Of a DNA stretch of 64,000 bases, positions 1 through 10,459 are shown piece after piece. Every line of letters starts with the position of its first letter. Position 1 is the stretch's first letter. The DNA is from Prorocentrum cordatum (taxonomy: Eukaryota; Sar; Dinophyceae; Prorocentrales; Prorocentraceae), in contig CAUYUJ010014593.1 in the NCBI GenBank assembly GCA_963575745.1, forward strand, positions 60,001 through 124,000, given 5' to 3'. Under the pieces are notes generated by a model, which worked only from the letters and a program-made list of their open reading frames with translations, was not told the origin of the DNA and ran no database searches. Position numbers and translations under genes: made by a program.

Positions 1-634
1 TTGTTATTGCAAGTCATAAGTCGACAGTAGCGGGGGAAGCGTCCCGCCGGCGTCGCAGAGCGCGACGGCGGGCGGCTGCATGACCGCCCGCCGCGCGCCG
101 TTCCGTCGGGCGGGCCTGGCTCCCGCGCGGGCTTGCTCGCATGCCGCGCGGCCGTACGTCGGGGTCCTCTCCTGCTCTCCTCACCTCTGCGCGCGGTCGT
201 GTCGTCTCCACTCTGCCGCCTGGCGGCGGGGCGGGATATCAAGTGCCCGGTCATGCATGTGGCGCCCTACCTGCCCATAGTGGCACTCTGGGGGTAGGGC
301 GTCCGCCCAGGGTGCCTCCGCTGCTTGCCATAGCGCAGCTTTGGTTGACCTCTGGGGCGACGCGCGGCGTGTCCGTTCGCCATAATGCGGCGGACACGTC
401 CGCGGTCGCGGTTTCGTTTTCTCCCTCCCACCACCCTCGAGGGGAGTATGGTACCCATGTGCTTCGGCCGGCGCCCTGACGCGCCACCCGCCAGCGTCGG
501 TCGACGTGGCGGGTCGGCAATTCGGCTCGGGGGGGCGTCCGGCCGCGGCCTCACCCAACGCTGATTGGGTGCCGTCCTTCCCTCTTGGGTGGCATCGCTG
601 AACGTCGCCGCAATGGAGACTTATGAGTAGCTTT
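1..634. other. No gene recognised
   Basis: GC-rich sequence with several overlapping open frames on both strands, none with a recognisable domain or convincing splice context. Nothing is supported here beyond intergenic or intronic DNA. Confidence 0.5.
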
Positions 635-960
635 GAATAGTCCTCCTGTAAAGGGACATGCCAGACTTCCGGTTCACCCCACTTCGCGCCCACGCGCCCC
701 GCGATTTCCCTCGCGCCCTCGCGCAACACCCGCTGGTGAAGTGCAACACTCCCGCCCACACCGCGACGAGCGAAGAAAGATCATCTTTCGGGGGCGCGCA
801 AACATGGATCAACGATCCATGGACTTGGCGCGCGGTCGCCAAATCCATGGATCGGAGGAGGTGCCCTCCCCAAAATGTTGCCGGCGCCTCCTCGCTCGGC
901 GGCGGAACTCTGCGACTCCCCACGGAAACGGGACCCGTCGCTAATCCACACCCCCTTGAT
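635..960. repeat. Dispersed repeat family A, copy 1
   Basis: This block matches 6297-6674 in the same orientation. Both begin with a CTCCTCCTGTA motif, contain ATGGATCA / ATCCATGGATCGG around GACTTGGCGCGCGGTCGCC, continue through CTCGCTCGGCGGCGGA, and end at CCCCTTGAT. The inner 170 bp are the best conserved. No protein reading is favoured, so it is annotated as a noncoding dispersed repeat of unknown class. Confidence 0.75.
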
Positions 961-1232
961 CCAAGTTTCGGGGTCCACCAAAGGGGAGGGGACCCTGAGG
1001 GGGGGTGAATCCGATCCGCTGGTGTATCGAATTTCAAAAAAACGATGTCCCCCACGCGCCCCGATTGTCGACGCCTCTCGGGTTCCGGCGGCGGCCGATG
1101 CGCCAGCGGACACAACTCCCCCCCCCTTGTGCCCCCTCCCCTTTGCGAGGTCCCGAATTTTTGCGATCGCCTGGATCTTCGCACGCCTGCGGGCGACCTG
1201 TACAAGACCAGTCCTCCCCCGTCTCGCGCTCC

Positions 1233-2165
1233 GCCCCTGTGTCCCCCCCCCCCCCTCCCTCCTCCTCCTCCTCCTCCTCTCCTCCCTCCTCCTCCTCCTC
1301 CTCCTCCTCCTTCCCTCTCTCCTCCTCCTCCTCCCTCCTCTCCTCTCCTCCTCCCTCCTCCTCCTCCTCCTCTCCTCCTCCTCCTCCTCCTCCCTCCTCC
1401 TCCCTCCTCCTCCTCTCCTCCTCCTCCTCCTCCCTCCTCCCTCCTCCCTCCTCCTCCTCCTCCCTCCTCCTCCTCCCTCCTCCCTCCCCCTCCTCTCTCC
1501 TGCCTCTTTTTTCCTCCCTCCCCTCCTCCCTCCTCCCTCCTCCCTCCCTCCTCCCTCCTCCCCTCCCTCCTCCCTCCTCCCTCCTCCCTCCTCCCTGCTC
1601 CTCATCCTGTTCCGTCCTGCTCCTGCTCCTGCTCCTGCTGCTGCTCCTGTGCTCCTGCTGCTCCTGCTGCTCCTGCTGCTCCTGCTGCTGCTCGGCTGCT
1701 GCTGCTGCTGCTTCCTCCTCACTCCTCCTCCTCCTCCTCCCCTCCTCCCTCCTCCTCCTCCCTCCTCCCTCCTCCTCGCTCCCTCCCTCCTCTCCTGCCT
1801 CCTTTTTCCTCCCTCCTCCCTCCTCCCTCCTCCTCCTCTCCCTCCTCCCTCTCCTCCTCCTCCTCCCTCCTCCTCCTCCCTCCTGCTCCTGCTCCTGCTC
1901 CTGTTCCTACTTGCTCCTCTGCTCCTGCTGCTCCTGCTCTTCCTGCTGCTCTGCTGCTGCTGCTCCCTCCTCTCCCTCCTCCTCCTCCCCCTCCCTCCTC
2001 CTCCTCCCTCCTCCCTTCCTCCTCCTCCCTCCTCCCTCCTCCTCCCCCCTCCTTCTCCCTCCCTCCTCCTCCCTCCTCCTCCCTTCCTCCTTCCTCCCCC
2101 GTCCTCTCTCCTCCCTCCTCCCTCCTCCTCTCTCTCCCTCCCTCCTCCCTCCTCCCTCCTCCCTC
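1233..2165. repeat. (CTC)n polypyrimidine tract
   Basis: Over 900 bp of almost pure CTC/CCT triplets, broken by two CTG-rich patches near 1620-1700 and 1880-1970. It stays open in every frame and so yields long Ser/Leu/Pro or Arg/Glu/Gly reading frames that are not genes. The polypurine strand could form triplex DNA. Confidence 0.95.
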
Positions 2166-2634
2166 CGAGGTTGCCAGAGGTTGCCAGAGGTTGTCTCCCC
2201 TCTCGGGATGCCCACGGCTCTCCGCGCCACTCTGGGGCCCCTGGGGCCCCCTTGGCCCTCGGGGCCCGTGTGCTTCGTGCCGAGCACGGTGGAGACATGG
2301 CCACGAGGAAGACGATCAAGAACACGAGCTGCTTCGCCGAAGACCCAAGGCTCCATGGAGGTACCCAGCACGAAGAACACTCCAAGGTGGAGAGCCCCTG
2401 CTACGAAGGACTGAGGGGTCCGGGGCACCCCTCCGGAACTACTTAGGGTTGTTCTTAACCCCCTTGCCAACTGTAGAGCTGGAGAACGTGTAGCTTGTAG
2501 CATCCAAATCGGCCCTTGAGCCGATCGGAACAACAACTGCAGAGAAAACTCTAAAAGGCCGCAGATGGCTGTTGGAACGCCGGGAGGGCTGGAAGGGCTG
2601 GCCAACTCGAGATACCCAGCCACCCCCCCCAGAC

Positions 2635-2718
2635 TTCCTTGCGCGATTTCTTATCGCCCAAAGCCTTCAGCATTGAAGCACGACTGTTCGGGTCCCACTT
2701 GATGGAGCCGCTGCCCTC
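2635..2718 (-). CDS. Candidate internal exon, unknown protein
   Basis: On the minus strand the sequence CTCGACCCGCAG precedes an 84-nt stretch of exactly 28 codons, from EGSGSIKWDPN to ALGDKKSRKE, followed by a GTCT donor. It has balanced amino-acid composition, unlike the surrounding repeat. The upstream candidate exon at 2842-2925 is also phase 0 at both ends, so the two could join across a 123-nt intron. No domain is recognised. Without the acceptor, the same frame extends upstream into a hydrophobic stretch (MLCVVVLAFVCTHVHCA) that resembles a signal peptide, so an alternative is a short secreted-protein start. Reality as an exon is inferred from composition and splice sites only. Confidence 0.35.
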
Positions 2719-2841
2719 CTGCGGGTCGAGGATAAAACGCGCACAATGCACATGGGTGCAAACAAATGCTAAGACGACAACACACAACACGGCAATCCCA
2801 GAATTTCAGACGCGATCGGCAACACTCCAGAACGAGGAGAC

Positions 2842-2925
2842 GCCCGCGCACGCCTCGTCATGCACGTCCTCTTCCACGTCCTCCCCGTACTTCCCAAAAC
2901 ATTCCAGAACGCTTTGGAAGAAGTC
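2842..2925 (-). CDS. Candidate internal exon, unknown protein
   Basis: The minus strand shows GGTGTTCAG followed by GACTTCTTCC, then 28 codons (DFFQSVLECFGKYGEDVEED onward, ending ACAG) and a GTCTCC donor. The peptide is acidic and globular in composition. It is upstream of, and in phase with, the exon at 2635-2718. Another good minus-strand acceptor (TTTACATCTTCTGCAG, near 3121-3137) suggests that more exons may lie further upstream. Function unknown. The donor position is uncertain, because other GT sites lie within 15 nt. Confidence 0.35.
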
Positions 2926-3560
2926 CTGAACACCTATGTATCAATGCATTCCCGAGCGGGTGGCGGGGATGGACCAGCGTACTTTGAACACATATCTGGG
3001 CCAGTGGTATGTGGTGGGAATTCGGCGGATCATTAGCCTCCTGCGGCTGCAGCCAAGGAGAACGGTCAGCGAGAAACGTTTGGAGCCCGAGAGGCGCTCC
3101 TTACGTGTTCTGCCAAGGTCCTGCAGAAGATGTAAAACAGAAACTGCGGGAAAGAGATTGCTTCGCTTCTGACTCAAGGCGCATTATGCCAAGGCTTCGA
3201 CACCAGTGCCCGTACACTGGCGCGCAAGCGGGAGGACGATACAGGCTGGACGAGGCACACGCAACTCGCACGACTTCGCCGCTGTATAATCAGGGCGCCC
3301 TTCTCGGCCGTCCTGGGGGACTTCGGGGGCCACGTTGTGCGCTGATCCCTCCAATGAAGCGGCCGTCAACGCAGCACCGGCGTGCTTCTGGGAACGTCCG
3401 GGCGAGGCGTGAGGGAGCAAGGTGAGAACGCAAGGCTCTCGGGCGTCCAAATTGCAACAAGCAGCCCGCAAAGTGCGACGATTGAAGGGGCCCGGGACGT
3501 ACATATACATAGGTACAACTCACAGGATCCCCAATATTTTCGATTGCTGTATGGATCGTC

Positions 3561-3621
3561 GTTTTCCCCCCACTTCCCATATTCTATTACATTTCCAGGG
3601 ATCGACGATTATTTGTGTCTG
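3561..3621. repeat. Dispersed repeat family B, copy 1
   Basis: Shares CCCCACTTCC, ATATT, TTTTCC and ATCGACGATT followed by TTGTGTCTG, in order, with 5721-5787 in the same orientation. The flanks are locally AT-richer than average. It is short and diverged, and of unknown class. Confidence 0.55.
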
Positions 3622-3629
3622 AGTCTATG

Positions 3630-5002
3630 TTTCCCTCCTGAAGGATGCAAAGTATTCCTGGCAATGCGCATCAGCCGTAAGGCTCACTGGGGTACTCCAA
3701 ATTTGTGTACTAGGAAGTGCGTCGAAACGTGGAAACAGGAAAGAGGGTCACGAGCACGAACACCTTCGCAGAAAACCAATATCAGCCAGCGTTGACTCCA
3801 AATAGATAGGAGGACAGGAGGAGGACGAGAAGAGGACTGGAGGAGGACGAAAGGAGGATGGGAGCAGGACGGGAGGAGCAAAATCAAGCAAGCGCAAGCA
3901 AGCAAGCGGAAGCAAGCAAGAGCAAGCGAGCATAGGCATAGGCATAGGCGTAAGCATACGAGTTAGGGGGGAGGCATAGGCATAGGCATTGCCATATGAA
4001 TTAGGGGGGCATAGGAATTAGGGGGGGAACGGACCAATTAGTAGGGTTTAAGTTGGAACTCCTATAGGGCAAGCCTATTTGGATAATAAAACCCCATACA
4101 GATACCCCAAAAACAAGAAGCGCGCAGAGCTGGTGGGAAAGCAGAGAACGGCTGCGGAGGAAGGATGAGGATTGGCGGCGCGCACGGAGGGGGGAAGGCG
4201 TCTTGAGAGGCTGCTTCCTGGAAGGCGCCAGCCTTACATCCGTAGACAAGGCCCGCGCCTTCTATGAGCCATGGGTGCATCTCAGAAGCCCTCCCCCTCC
4301 CCCTGCCCCATCTGCGCGTGGCCAAGAGGAAGACGCCCGACCGCCGAGCGTCGGCTGGTGAGGGGCGCACAGGCGGCGTGGAGAGCATACACGCGAAGGA
4401 CAGAAGGGTGCTGCTACAAGACCAGGATTTGCTCTCAACCCTCGCGCCAGGTGCACTCCACGTGCGAGACAAGTGCAGAGTGAACGTTTTCTTATTCGGC
4501 ATCATTTCGACATTGGGCGTAAGGAGGGGGGCGAGGGGGGGGTCTGGCTCCAGACCTCTGCGTAGCGCGACTGTTTGCAACAGCGCGTCCTGTGGGGGGG
4601 AGGCTCTGCCTGCTCGGAACAGGCGCCGAAAAGCAGCTAAGTTCTACTCCATGGGCGGGGAAAGGGGGTGCGAGGACCCGCGCCGATCGGCAAAGCAATG
4701 AATCAGAAAACGATCACCAACTGATTCTGCCCTGCAGGTGCTTCGATTCCCTGTGCCTCCGCGTCGCCTATTCTCCCTTACCCCCGAACTTCTCATCGTC
4801 TCCTCCTTCTCCTTCTCCTCCTCCTCCCGCCTCACTCTGCATCACAAACCCTTCTCCTGATGTCGACGACGGGGGCCGCCGCGACCGAATAAACACCCAC
4901 GATCCAAGAAAGACCGTCGGAACCCACTGTACTCGGCACAAGCCACACTGCAACAAAACACGGCACCACACACGCACGGTACCACGCACACAGAACCTTT
5001 AC
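3630..5002. other. Noncoding stretch with short purine and AAGC/GGCATA repeats
   Basis: 3800-3880 is GGAGGAC-type polypurine, 3885-3930 is (GCAAGCAA)n-like, and 3930-4020 repeats ATAGGC/GGGGGCATAGG. The rest up to 5002 has no reading frame or domain I can support. Confidence 0.5.
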
Positions 5003-5078
5003 TCCAGAGGCACGAACATGTTGAGGCGTGAGCTCCTTGCGCTTCTCCTCGCCGCGCAGCTTTACGATTTGCTCGTAC
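5003..5078 (-). CDS. Candidate internal exon, unknown protein
   Basis: On the minus strand CGCCACGAG precedes a 76-nt stretch encoding YEQIVKLRGEEKRKELTPQH and a few more residues, followed by a consensus-like GTAAAG donor after GGAG. The highly charged, helical composition differs from the flanking repeats. No homologous domain is recognised and no partner exon is identified, so this is a weak, composition-based call. Confidence 0.28.
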
Positions 5079-5720
5079 CTCGTGGCGCATGAGAAGCCAA
5101 CTGCGCACGAACGAACCATCGTATCACAGAGCCTTCACATGCACTGGGCTCAAGTAACAAGTACGCGTATGAACCGTATCATTAAATACGTCGCATGCTG
5201 GAAGGTCATACGATATTGCGCTGCCGTGCAACATCGCGTATTGTACAATATCGCACTGTGATGTGCATCATTGTAATCCACCTACTCTGCACGACTGTTC
5301 CGTATGGAACTATACTGCGCTACCTGTCGCTTACATTCATGCATGCGCGTGCGGATATGCGCGAAAACGTTAACTCGCGCGTGAATGCGCGCCTACATCT
5401 ACGCTGTTCGCACACGAATGTAGACAATGGCACGCATGCGTGCTGGTACGGTCCCATCCGTTTCTGGCTTATGCGTGCGTGCTTGCGCGTTGGCGCAAAC
5501 GCGTAGGTGCGTAGGTCCAGTCCGCTGGCCTCCACTTGCTGGGGGTGCCAAGGCGCGCGATGTGTGGCTGTCCCCCCTTTGCCCTAGCCACTCCCCCGCG
5601 TGGAGGGCTGGGGTGAGGGGGGGCGCGATCTCTGAGAGAGTGATTCAAAGGGGCCTAGGGACACACACATAAATATTAGCAAATTTCAAAATGTCCCATA
5701 TTCGGTCATATTTTCTGGGT

Positions 5721-5787
5721 TCTCGTCTTCCGCCCCACTTCCTATATTTTCCATGTTTTCCTGGAATCGACGATTCATTGTGTCTGT
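5721..5787. repeat. Dispersed repeat family B, copy 2
   Basis: Second copy of the block at 3561-3621. It carries CCCCACTTCC, ATATTTTCC and ATCGACGATT followed by TTGTGTCTG, and then runs into a short (TG)n tract. Confidence 0.55.
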
Positions 5788-6296
5788 GTGTGCGTGTGTG
5801 TGTGATTTTTCCATCCTGAACGAGTTCTGCCTGCCCTTCGCTGGGAGAAGCTGTAAGCCGCGAGCCCCCCCCCCCCCTGGCCCCCAAACGTCCTCATGTA
5901 CTCCCCGTCCTGCCCCGCCCCCTCCCCCTGTGGCACCCCTCCCCCCTCTGCCCCTTGCCGAGGACGAGGGGGAGGAGAGCGGGGGGATCGTTTTTTTGGA
6001 GGGAGAAGATGGGAGCGGACCGCAAGATTCAAGAACCACCGTCGTAACGCGAATGCCAGTTGCGCCACTTGAAAGCCGTTTCCTTCCTCACCAAAAGTGT
6101 GGAAACAAACAGGGAGCGGGGGATCGTGGAAAGAACTGTGCTTCACCATGCAATTCGAAGGAACGTGCGGTTGTTAGGTCGGGCATTTCCTCCTACAGGT
6201 GGACTTTGGGCGAAAGCTAACCAAATAGCCAAACACTTCTCAAAACGAGTCAAACATAGTAGAAAAACATCGTCCCAAAACTATGTTTCACTAGTT

Positions 6297-6674
6297 CGAA
6301 GACTCCTCCTGTAGAGGGTCACGCCCGACTCGCTGCTGATGCCCCCTCCCATCCTCCCTGGCCTCCTTCTGGAGAGGGGGGCGACGAGGCCCCCGACGGG
6401 TTCCCCAGGGGGCGCCTGCACGGCGCCAAGAGGGGGCCCAGAAGGCACGTGGCGAGAAGCTCGCCGAACGCCCGCCGATCCCCGCTTGCCGGACGTGCAG
6501 CTCGGGGGCGCGCAAACATGGATCAGCGATCCGTGGACTTGGCGCGCGGTCGCCAGATCCATGGATCGGGGGAGGTGCACTCCCCAAAATGCGGCCGGTG
6601 CCGCCTCGCTCGGCGGCGGAGATCAGCGATTTCCCATGGAAACGGGACCCGCCGCTAATCCTCGCCCCCTTGAT
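6297..6674. repeat. Dispersed repeat family A, copy 2
   Basis: Same-orientation copy of 635-960. The left part (6320-6500) is diverged or replaced. From CGGGGGCGCGCAAACATGG to CCCCCTTGAT it follows copy 1 closely with scattered substitutions. Confidence 0.75.
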
Positions 6675-7440
6675 TTATTTTTACGATCGCCTGAGAAGCG
6701 GCGTGTGAGAAATTTGGCTGTCCCCCTCCCCGTTTCGCCATGCCCCCAGGGCCCAGAATTGCATTTGCGGGGGGAGTGCCCGAGCTCATCGGCGCTCCTT
6801 CTGGTCCCCAAGGAAGTAGGTGTCCCAAGACAAGCCCAGACAACCCCAAAAGGCCCCCATGACGGGGAGCACAATTTCGGAGACGGCCCAAGGGCGCTCC
6901 GATGCGCTCAAGATAGCCCCCAGCAGCTCAGAAGACTCCCAAGACGGACCACGAGCTCTCCAAGAGGGCCTCCAAGGAGGTCCCCAAGAGGCCTACATCG
7001 CTGATTTCTTGTAGAATTTTGTACTATTTGAAATATCTGGCCTCTCAAGTCTTCCGACGCTCCAATGCGGCCCAAGAATGTCCCAATATTATCGTCCTGG
7101 AAATCCCCAAAGAGGTCCCGCAAAGACTTACATCGTTGATTTTCGGTTGGGTTATAAACGATCGGGGTTCTCGGGTCTTCTAAGGTTCCCGAAGCGCCAA
7201 TGCGGCCCCCAAGCGCTCCCCAAATCGCACAAATATTGCCCAAGAGGATCCCAAGAGAGCCCCCAGACAGCCCAATACAGCCTCCAGATAATTCAAAAGG
7301 CCCCAACGCAGCCCAATACAGGCTCAAGAGTGCCCCAAGGGAGACCCAAATGGGGGAACACGAAACGACATTTCGAGCCAGACCTTGCCGTTGTCCTCAT
7401 CCTCCGCCCCCTCATTTTCATCTGTACTACTCTCGCCGTT
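6675..7440. repeat. Degenerate CCCCAAGAGG / AAGACGGCC interspersed repeat
   Basis: Short degenerate units (CCCAAGA, GGCCCC, AAGGCCCC) recur irregularly. The same low-complexity style returns at 7500-7760, 9840-10040, 18300-18880, 34170-34310, 34770-34880, 46870-47440 and 63150-63290. Two diverged segments (6999-7045 and 7125-7165), each containing ATCGTTGATTT or ATCGCTGATTT, suggest an internal duplication. No gene is supported. Confidence 0.5.
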
Positions 7441-7441
7441 G

Positions 7442-7491
<50 letters not shown>
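7441..7491. repeat. (GTC)n trinucleotide repeat
   Basis: About 17 near-perfect GTC units. The opposite strand gives a poly-Asp reading frame that I regard as an artefact of the repeat. Confidence 0.9.
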
Positions 7492-7873
7492 CCCAACACG
7501 ACCCAATGATGGCACAAGGGGCCCCCAAAATGTCTCCAAGACGGCTTTACAGACCTCAAAGACGACCTTAAGCGCCCAAAGAAGGACCCACGACTGCCCA
7601 GAGAGGGCGCCGAGCCTGCGAAAGCCAAAAGGTTCGTCACAGGCTCCCAGAAGCCCCAAGAAGCCCCCCCAAGAGGCCCCAGGAGGCGCACAAGAGGCCC
7701 CAGCCCCCCAAAAAAACCCTCAAAGCCCCCAAGAAAATTCCAGGAAGCCCCAGCAACCCCCCATGCATGCCTCGAGACGGCTGCTCCTCGTCTGCTTCTT
7801 CCTCCTCCTCCTCCTCCTCGTCCTCCTTCTCCCTCTTCCCTTCCTGTCTCTTTCTCTCCCAAGTGCTCCCCCG

Positions 7874-8028
7874 AGGGGTCCCACAACGGCCGCGGAAACA
7901 CATCGTCCAACAGCTGGGCCAGACTGCGACCCATCGTTTGGCCGCATGGGCGCTTCCAAAAGACAGGGGGAGGAGGTGATTCGCCGTAGGAGTCTTGGAT
8001 CCGCCGCCACCTGTTGATTTGTCCCAAC
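7874..8028 (-). repeat. Dispersed repeat family C, copy 1
   Basis: Matches 10113-10270 and 45018-45190. Shared blocks in plus-strand order are TTCCACA-CGGC, the CCA-CTAGCTGGG type block, CCGCA-GGG, TTCCAAA, then GATTCGCCGTAGG. A pyrimidine tract ending CTCTCCCA precedes copies 1 and 2. This copy is the most diverged and its minus-strand reading is interrupted. Confidence 0.6.
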
Positions 8029-8150
8029 CATCCTGTGGTGTTGGGTCCCCGTTTGAAGGAGACGGTCCCCGCGTTCTCCTCCCTTCCTCCTTCCTTCCTT
8101 CCTCCTCCTCCCGCTCCCTCATTTCTTGGCCCCGTAAGAACCACCACCGA

Positions 8151-9010
8151 ACGCGTCATCCACAGCCCAGCGCAGCATTTCGTGGCCCCATAAAGAGCTC
8201 CACCGAAGGCTCCGGTGGGACCGCCCGCATGCGTCTCCCACCACTAAATACAACGCTTCGTGGCCCCATCGGGGTTCCACCGAAGGCCCCAGTGGGACCG
8301 CCCGCGTGCGTCATTCACCACCCAGCACAGCATTCTGTGGCCAGCCCCATAAAAAGGGGGCTCCACCGAAGGCCCCAGTGGGACCGCCGTCATGCGTCAT
8401 CCACCACCCAGCACAGCGTTTCGTCGCCCCATAAAAAGGGGGCTCCACCGAAAGCCCCGGTGGGACCGCCCGCATGCGTCATCCAGCACCCACCCAATAC
8501 AGCGCTTCATGACCCCATAGGGAGCTCCAAAGAATTCCCATTGGGACCGCCCGCGTGCGTCATCCACCACCCAGTACAGCAGTTCGTGGCCCCATAGGGA
8601 GCTCCACCGAAAGCCTCGGTGGGACCGCCCGCATGCGGCATCCACCACCCAATACAGCGCTTGGTGGCCCCATAGGGAGCTCCACCGAAAGCAGTGGGAC
8701 CGCCGGCGCGCGTCGTCCACCACCCAGCACAGAATTTCGTGGCTCCATAGGGAACTCCACCGAAGGCTCCAGTGGGACCGCCCGCGTGCGTCACCCACCA
8801 CCCAATACAACGTTTAGTGGCCCCATAAAAATGCTCGACCGAAGGCCCCGGTGGGACCGCCCGCATGCGTCATCCACCACCCGGTACAACGGTTCGTGGC
8901 CCCATATGGGGGCTCCACCGAAGGCCCCAATGGGACCGCCCGCATGCGTCATCCACCACCCAGTACAGCGTTTCGTGCCCCCATGAGGAGCTCCACCAAA
9001 GGTCTCCGTG
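8151..9010. repeat. Tandem satellite, about 79-bp unit, about 11 copies
   Basis: The block GTGGGACCGCCCGCATGCGT recurs near 8217, 8295, 8380, 8462, 8543, 8620, 8696, 8771, 8851 and 8931, that is every 75-85 bp. Between these are CCACCACCCAGTACAGC, TTCGTGGCCCCATAGGGAG and CTCCACCGAAGGC. Unit lengths are often not multiples of three, so the long Pro/His/Ser-rich frames across it are not maintained as protein. A single partial unit (GGTTCGTGGCCCCATAGGGA) lies at about 9464-9485. Confidence 0.93.
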
Positions 9011-10100
9011 GCGGAACTCGCATGGCGGCCCAGTGGCGGAGTTCGCAGGGCGGCGACTTTCGATTTCTGGAAGTTTTTCGTCGTATTCGAAGTGTTGAAG
9101 CCGCTTTCGGGCCGCGCATCCTGGGCGGGAACCAGCCTGCTCGCTCTCTCTCTCTCTCTGCGCGCGTCGCTGGGACCCTTTCGGGGCGACCAGCGCGCGT
9201 CGCGGGGACTCCGTGCGGCGCTGCACCCGCAGCCTTGGACGTGGGCGTGCACGGGCAAAGAGGCAAAAAAAAACGGGAAGGAAGCGGCCGCGATCCTCGT
9301 GAGAGGTGCACTGACATGGGCGTCGACATTTTTGCATGTAGACTCACGCGCGCGCGCACTCATCTACAATCAGACTCGCTCGCTCTCAGTCTCTCGCACA
9401 CAGGCCTGTCGTCTTTGCTCGCGTTGTGTGCCCCGCCACGCGTGTCGGCACGCCCCCCCCACACGGTTCGTGGCCCCATAGGGAGCGCGGGCGAAGATGA
9501 TAGTCATAATTGCGGTATTCACAGCTGCATATGGTTGGGTCCTTCGCCAGGCTAATTTATCAAATCGGTGTTGGCGTGTCGAAAACAGTGGAGGCCAGTC
9601 CACAAGAAACCTTTCACAAGAAACCCAACCCTGAGACCCCAGGACGTCCATGGATGTTTAGTGTGGGAGCGTCACGCTTTCCATGGCAAAACCATCGAAA
9701 CCCAAGAAATCCAGGGCACCCTGGATGCAAGCAGGGTGTTTCTTGGCATGGGTCTCCACTGTATCTGCTTGTTCGAACTATCTTTTAAACGATTCCCACT
9801 TTTGGTCTCAGCCGATTCCGACGGCCGCCCAGAGGAGGCGCGCAAAGACCAAACAATCCTCAAAAACAATCTCTCCGAGACGACCGGGAGGGCCTCCAAG
9901 ACGGCCAGGATGGCCTCCAAGACGGGTCCAAGCTGGTTCCAAGGTGCCCTCCTCACGGCCCCAAGAGGTCACCCAAAAGCCCATTCAGAAGCCCCCCAAA
10001 GGTCCCGGAGAGGCTCCCAGGAAGCTCCCCAGAGGCCTTCTTCTTCCTCCTCCTCTTCCTCCTCGTCCTCCCTCTCATCCTCCTTCCTCTTTCTCTCCCA
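9011..10100. other. No gene recognised
   Basis: Contains a CTCGCTCTCTCT patch (9140-9160), an isolated satellite fragment, and low-complexity GGCCTCCAAGACGG sequence (9840-10040) followed by a TCCTCC tract. Nothing resembling an exon stands out. Confidence 0.45.
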
Positions 10101-10112
10101 GGTGTTCCACAC

Positions 10113-10270
10113 GGGGTTCCACAACGGCTGCGGAAGCACATAGTCCACTAGCTGGGTCAGTCTTGGGCCTGATGGTTGGCCGCACTGGGGTTTCCAAACA
10201 ACGGGGGGGGCGGCGGTGATTCGCCGTAGGCGTCGTCGATTTTGACCCATCTGCAAGCTCGTCCCAACAC
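10113..10270 (-). repeat. Dispersed repeat family C, copy 2
   Basis: Second copy of the 7874-8028 family. The minus-strand frame reads VVWKPQCGQPSGPRLTQLVD then YVLPQPLW, which parallels copy 3. The plus strand begins directly after TTTCTCTCCCAGGTGTTCCAC. It is either a conserved mobile repeat or a relict exon duplicated with its polypyrimidine tract. Confidence 0.6.
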
Positions 10271-10346
10271 CAGCTGTATGCTGAAGTGCGATAACTATTT
10301 GTGCATAATGCCCAACATGCCAGATCAACATGTACTGGCGGATTAC

Positions 10347-10451
10347 CTTTCCCCACACATGGCGCACTTCTTGCGCATCTCGTCAAACTGCTTCTCGTCG
10401 CCCCCCTTGTCGGGGTGGAGCTGCATGGACTGACATCGGCGTCGCATCAAT
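10347..10451 (-). CDS. J-domain (DnaJ-type) protein, single exon fragment
   Basis: On the minus strand a T-rich tract ending TTTGATTCCTAG is followed by codons LMRRRCQSMQ, then LHPDKGGDEKQFDEM and RKKCAMCGER, then a strong GTAATC donor after GAAAG. LHPDKGGD is the diagnostic HPD loop of J-domains, flanked by a basic helix II and the start of helix III. J-domain proteins stimulate the ATPase of Hsp70 partners. Only about 35 residues are present, so the rest of the J-domain must lie in other exons, which I could not locate. A GT 21 nt earlier (exon end 10368) is an alternative donor. The HPD motif makes the family call firm, but whether the copy is functional is unknown. Confidence 0.7.
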
Positions 10452-10459
10452 CTAGGAAT

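Noticed and set aside
781-2493. Long Ser/Leu/Pro- and Arg/Glu/Gly-rich reading frames on both strands
   Set aside because: They exist only because CTC/GAG triplets contain no stop in any frame. No domain, start context or splice structure supports them.
8151-9010. CRISPR-like array
   Set aside because: Units are contiguous and diverged throughout, with no unique spacers of constant length and no cas genes. The genome is eukaryotic.
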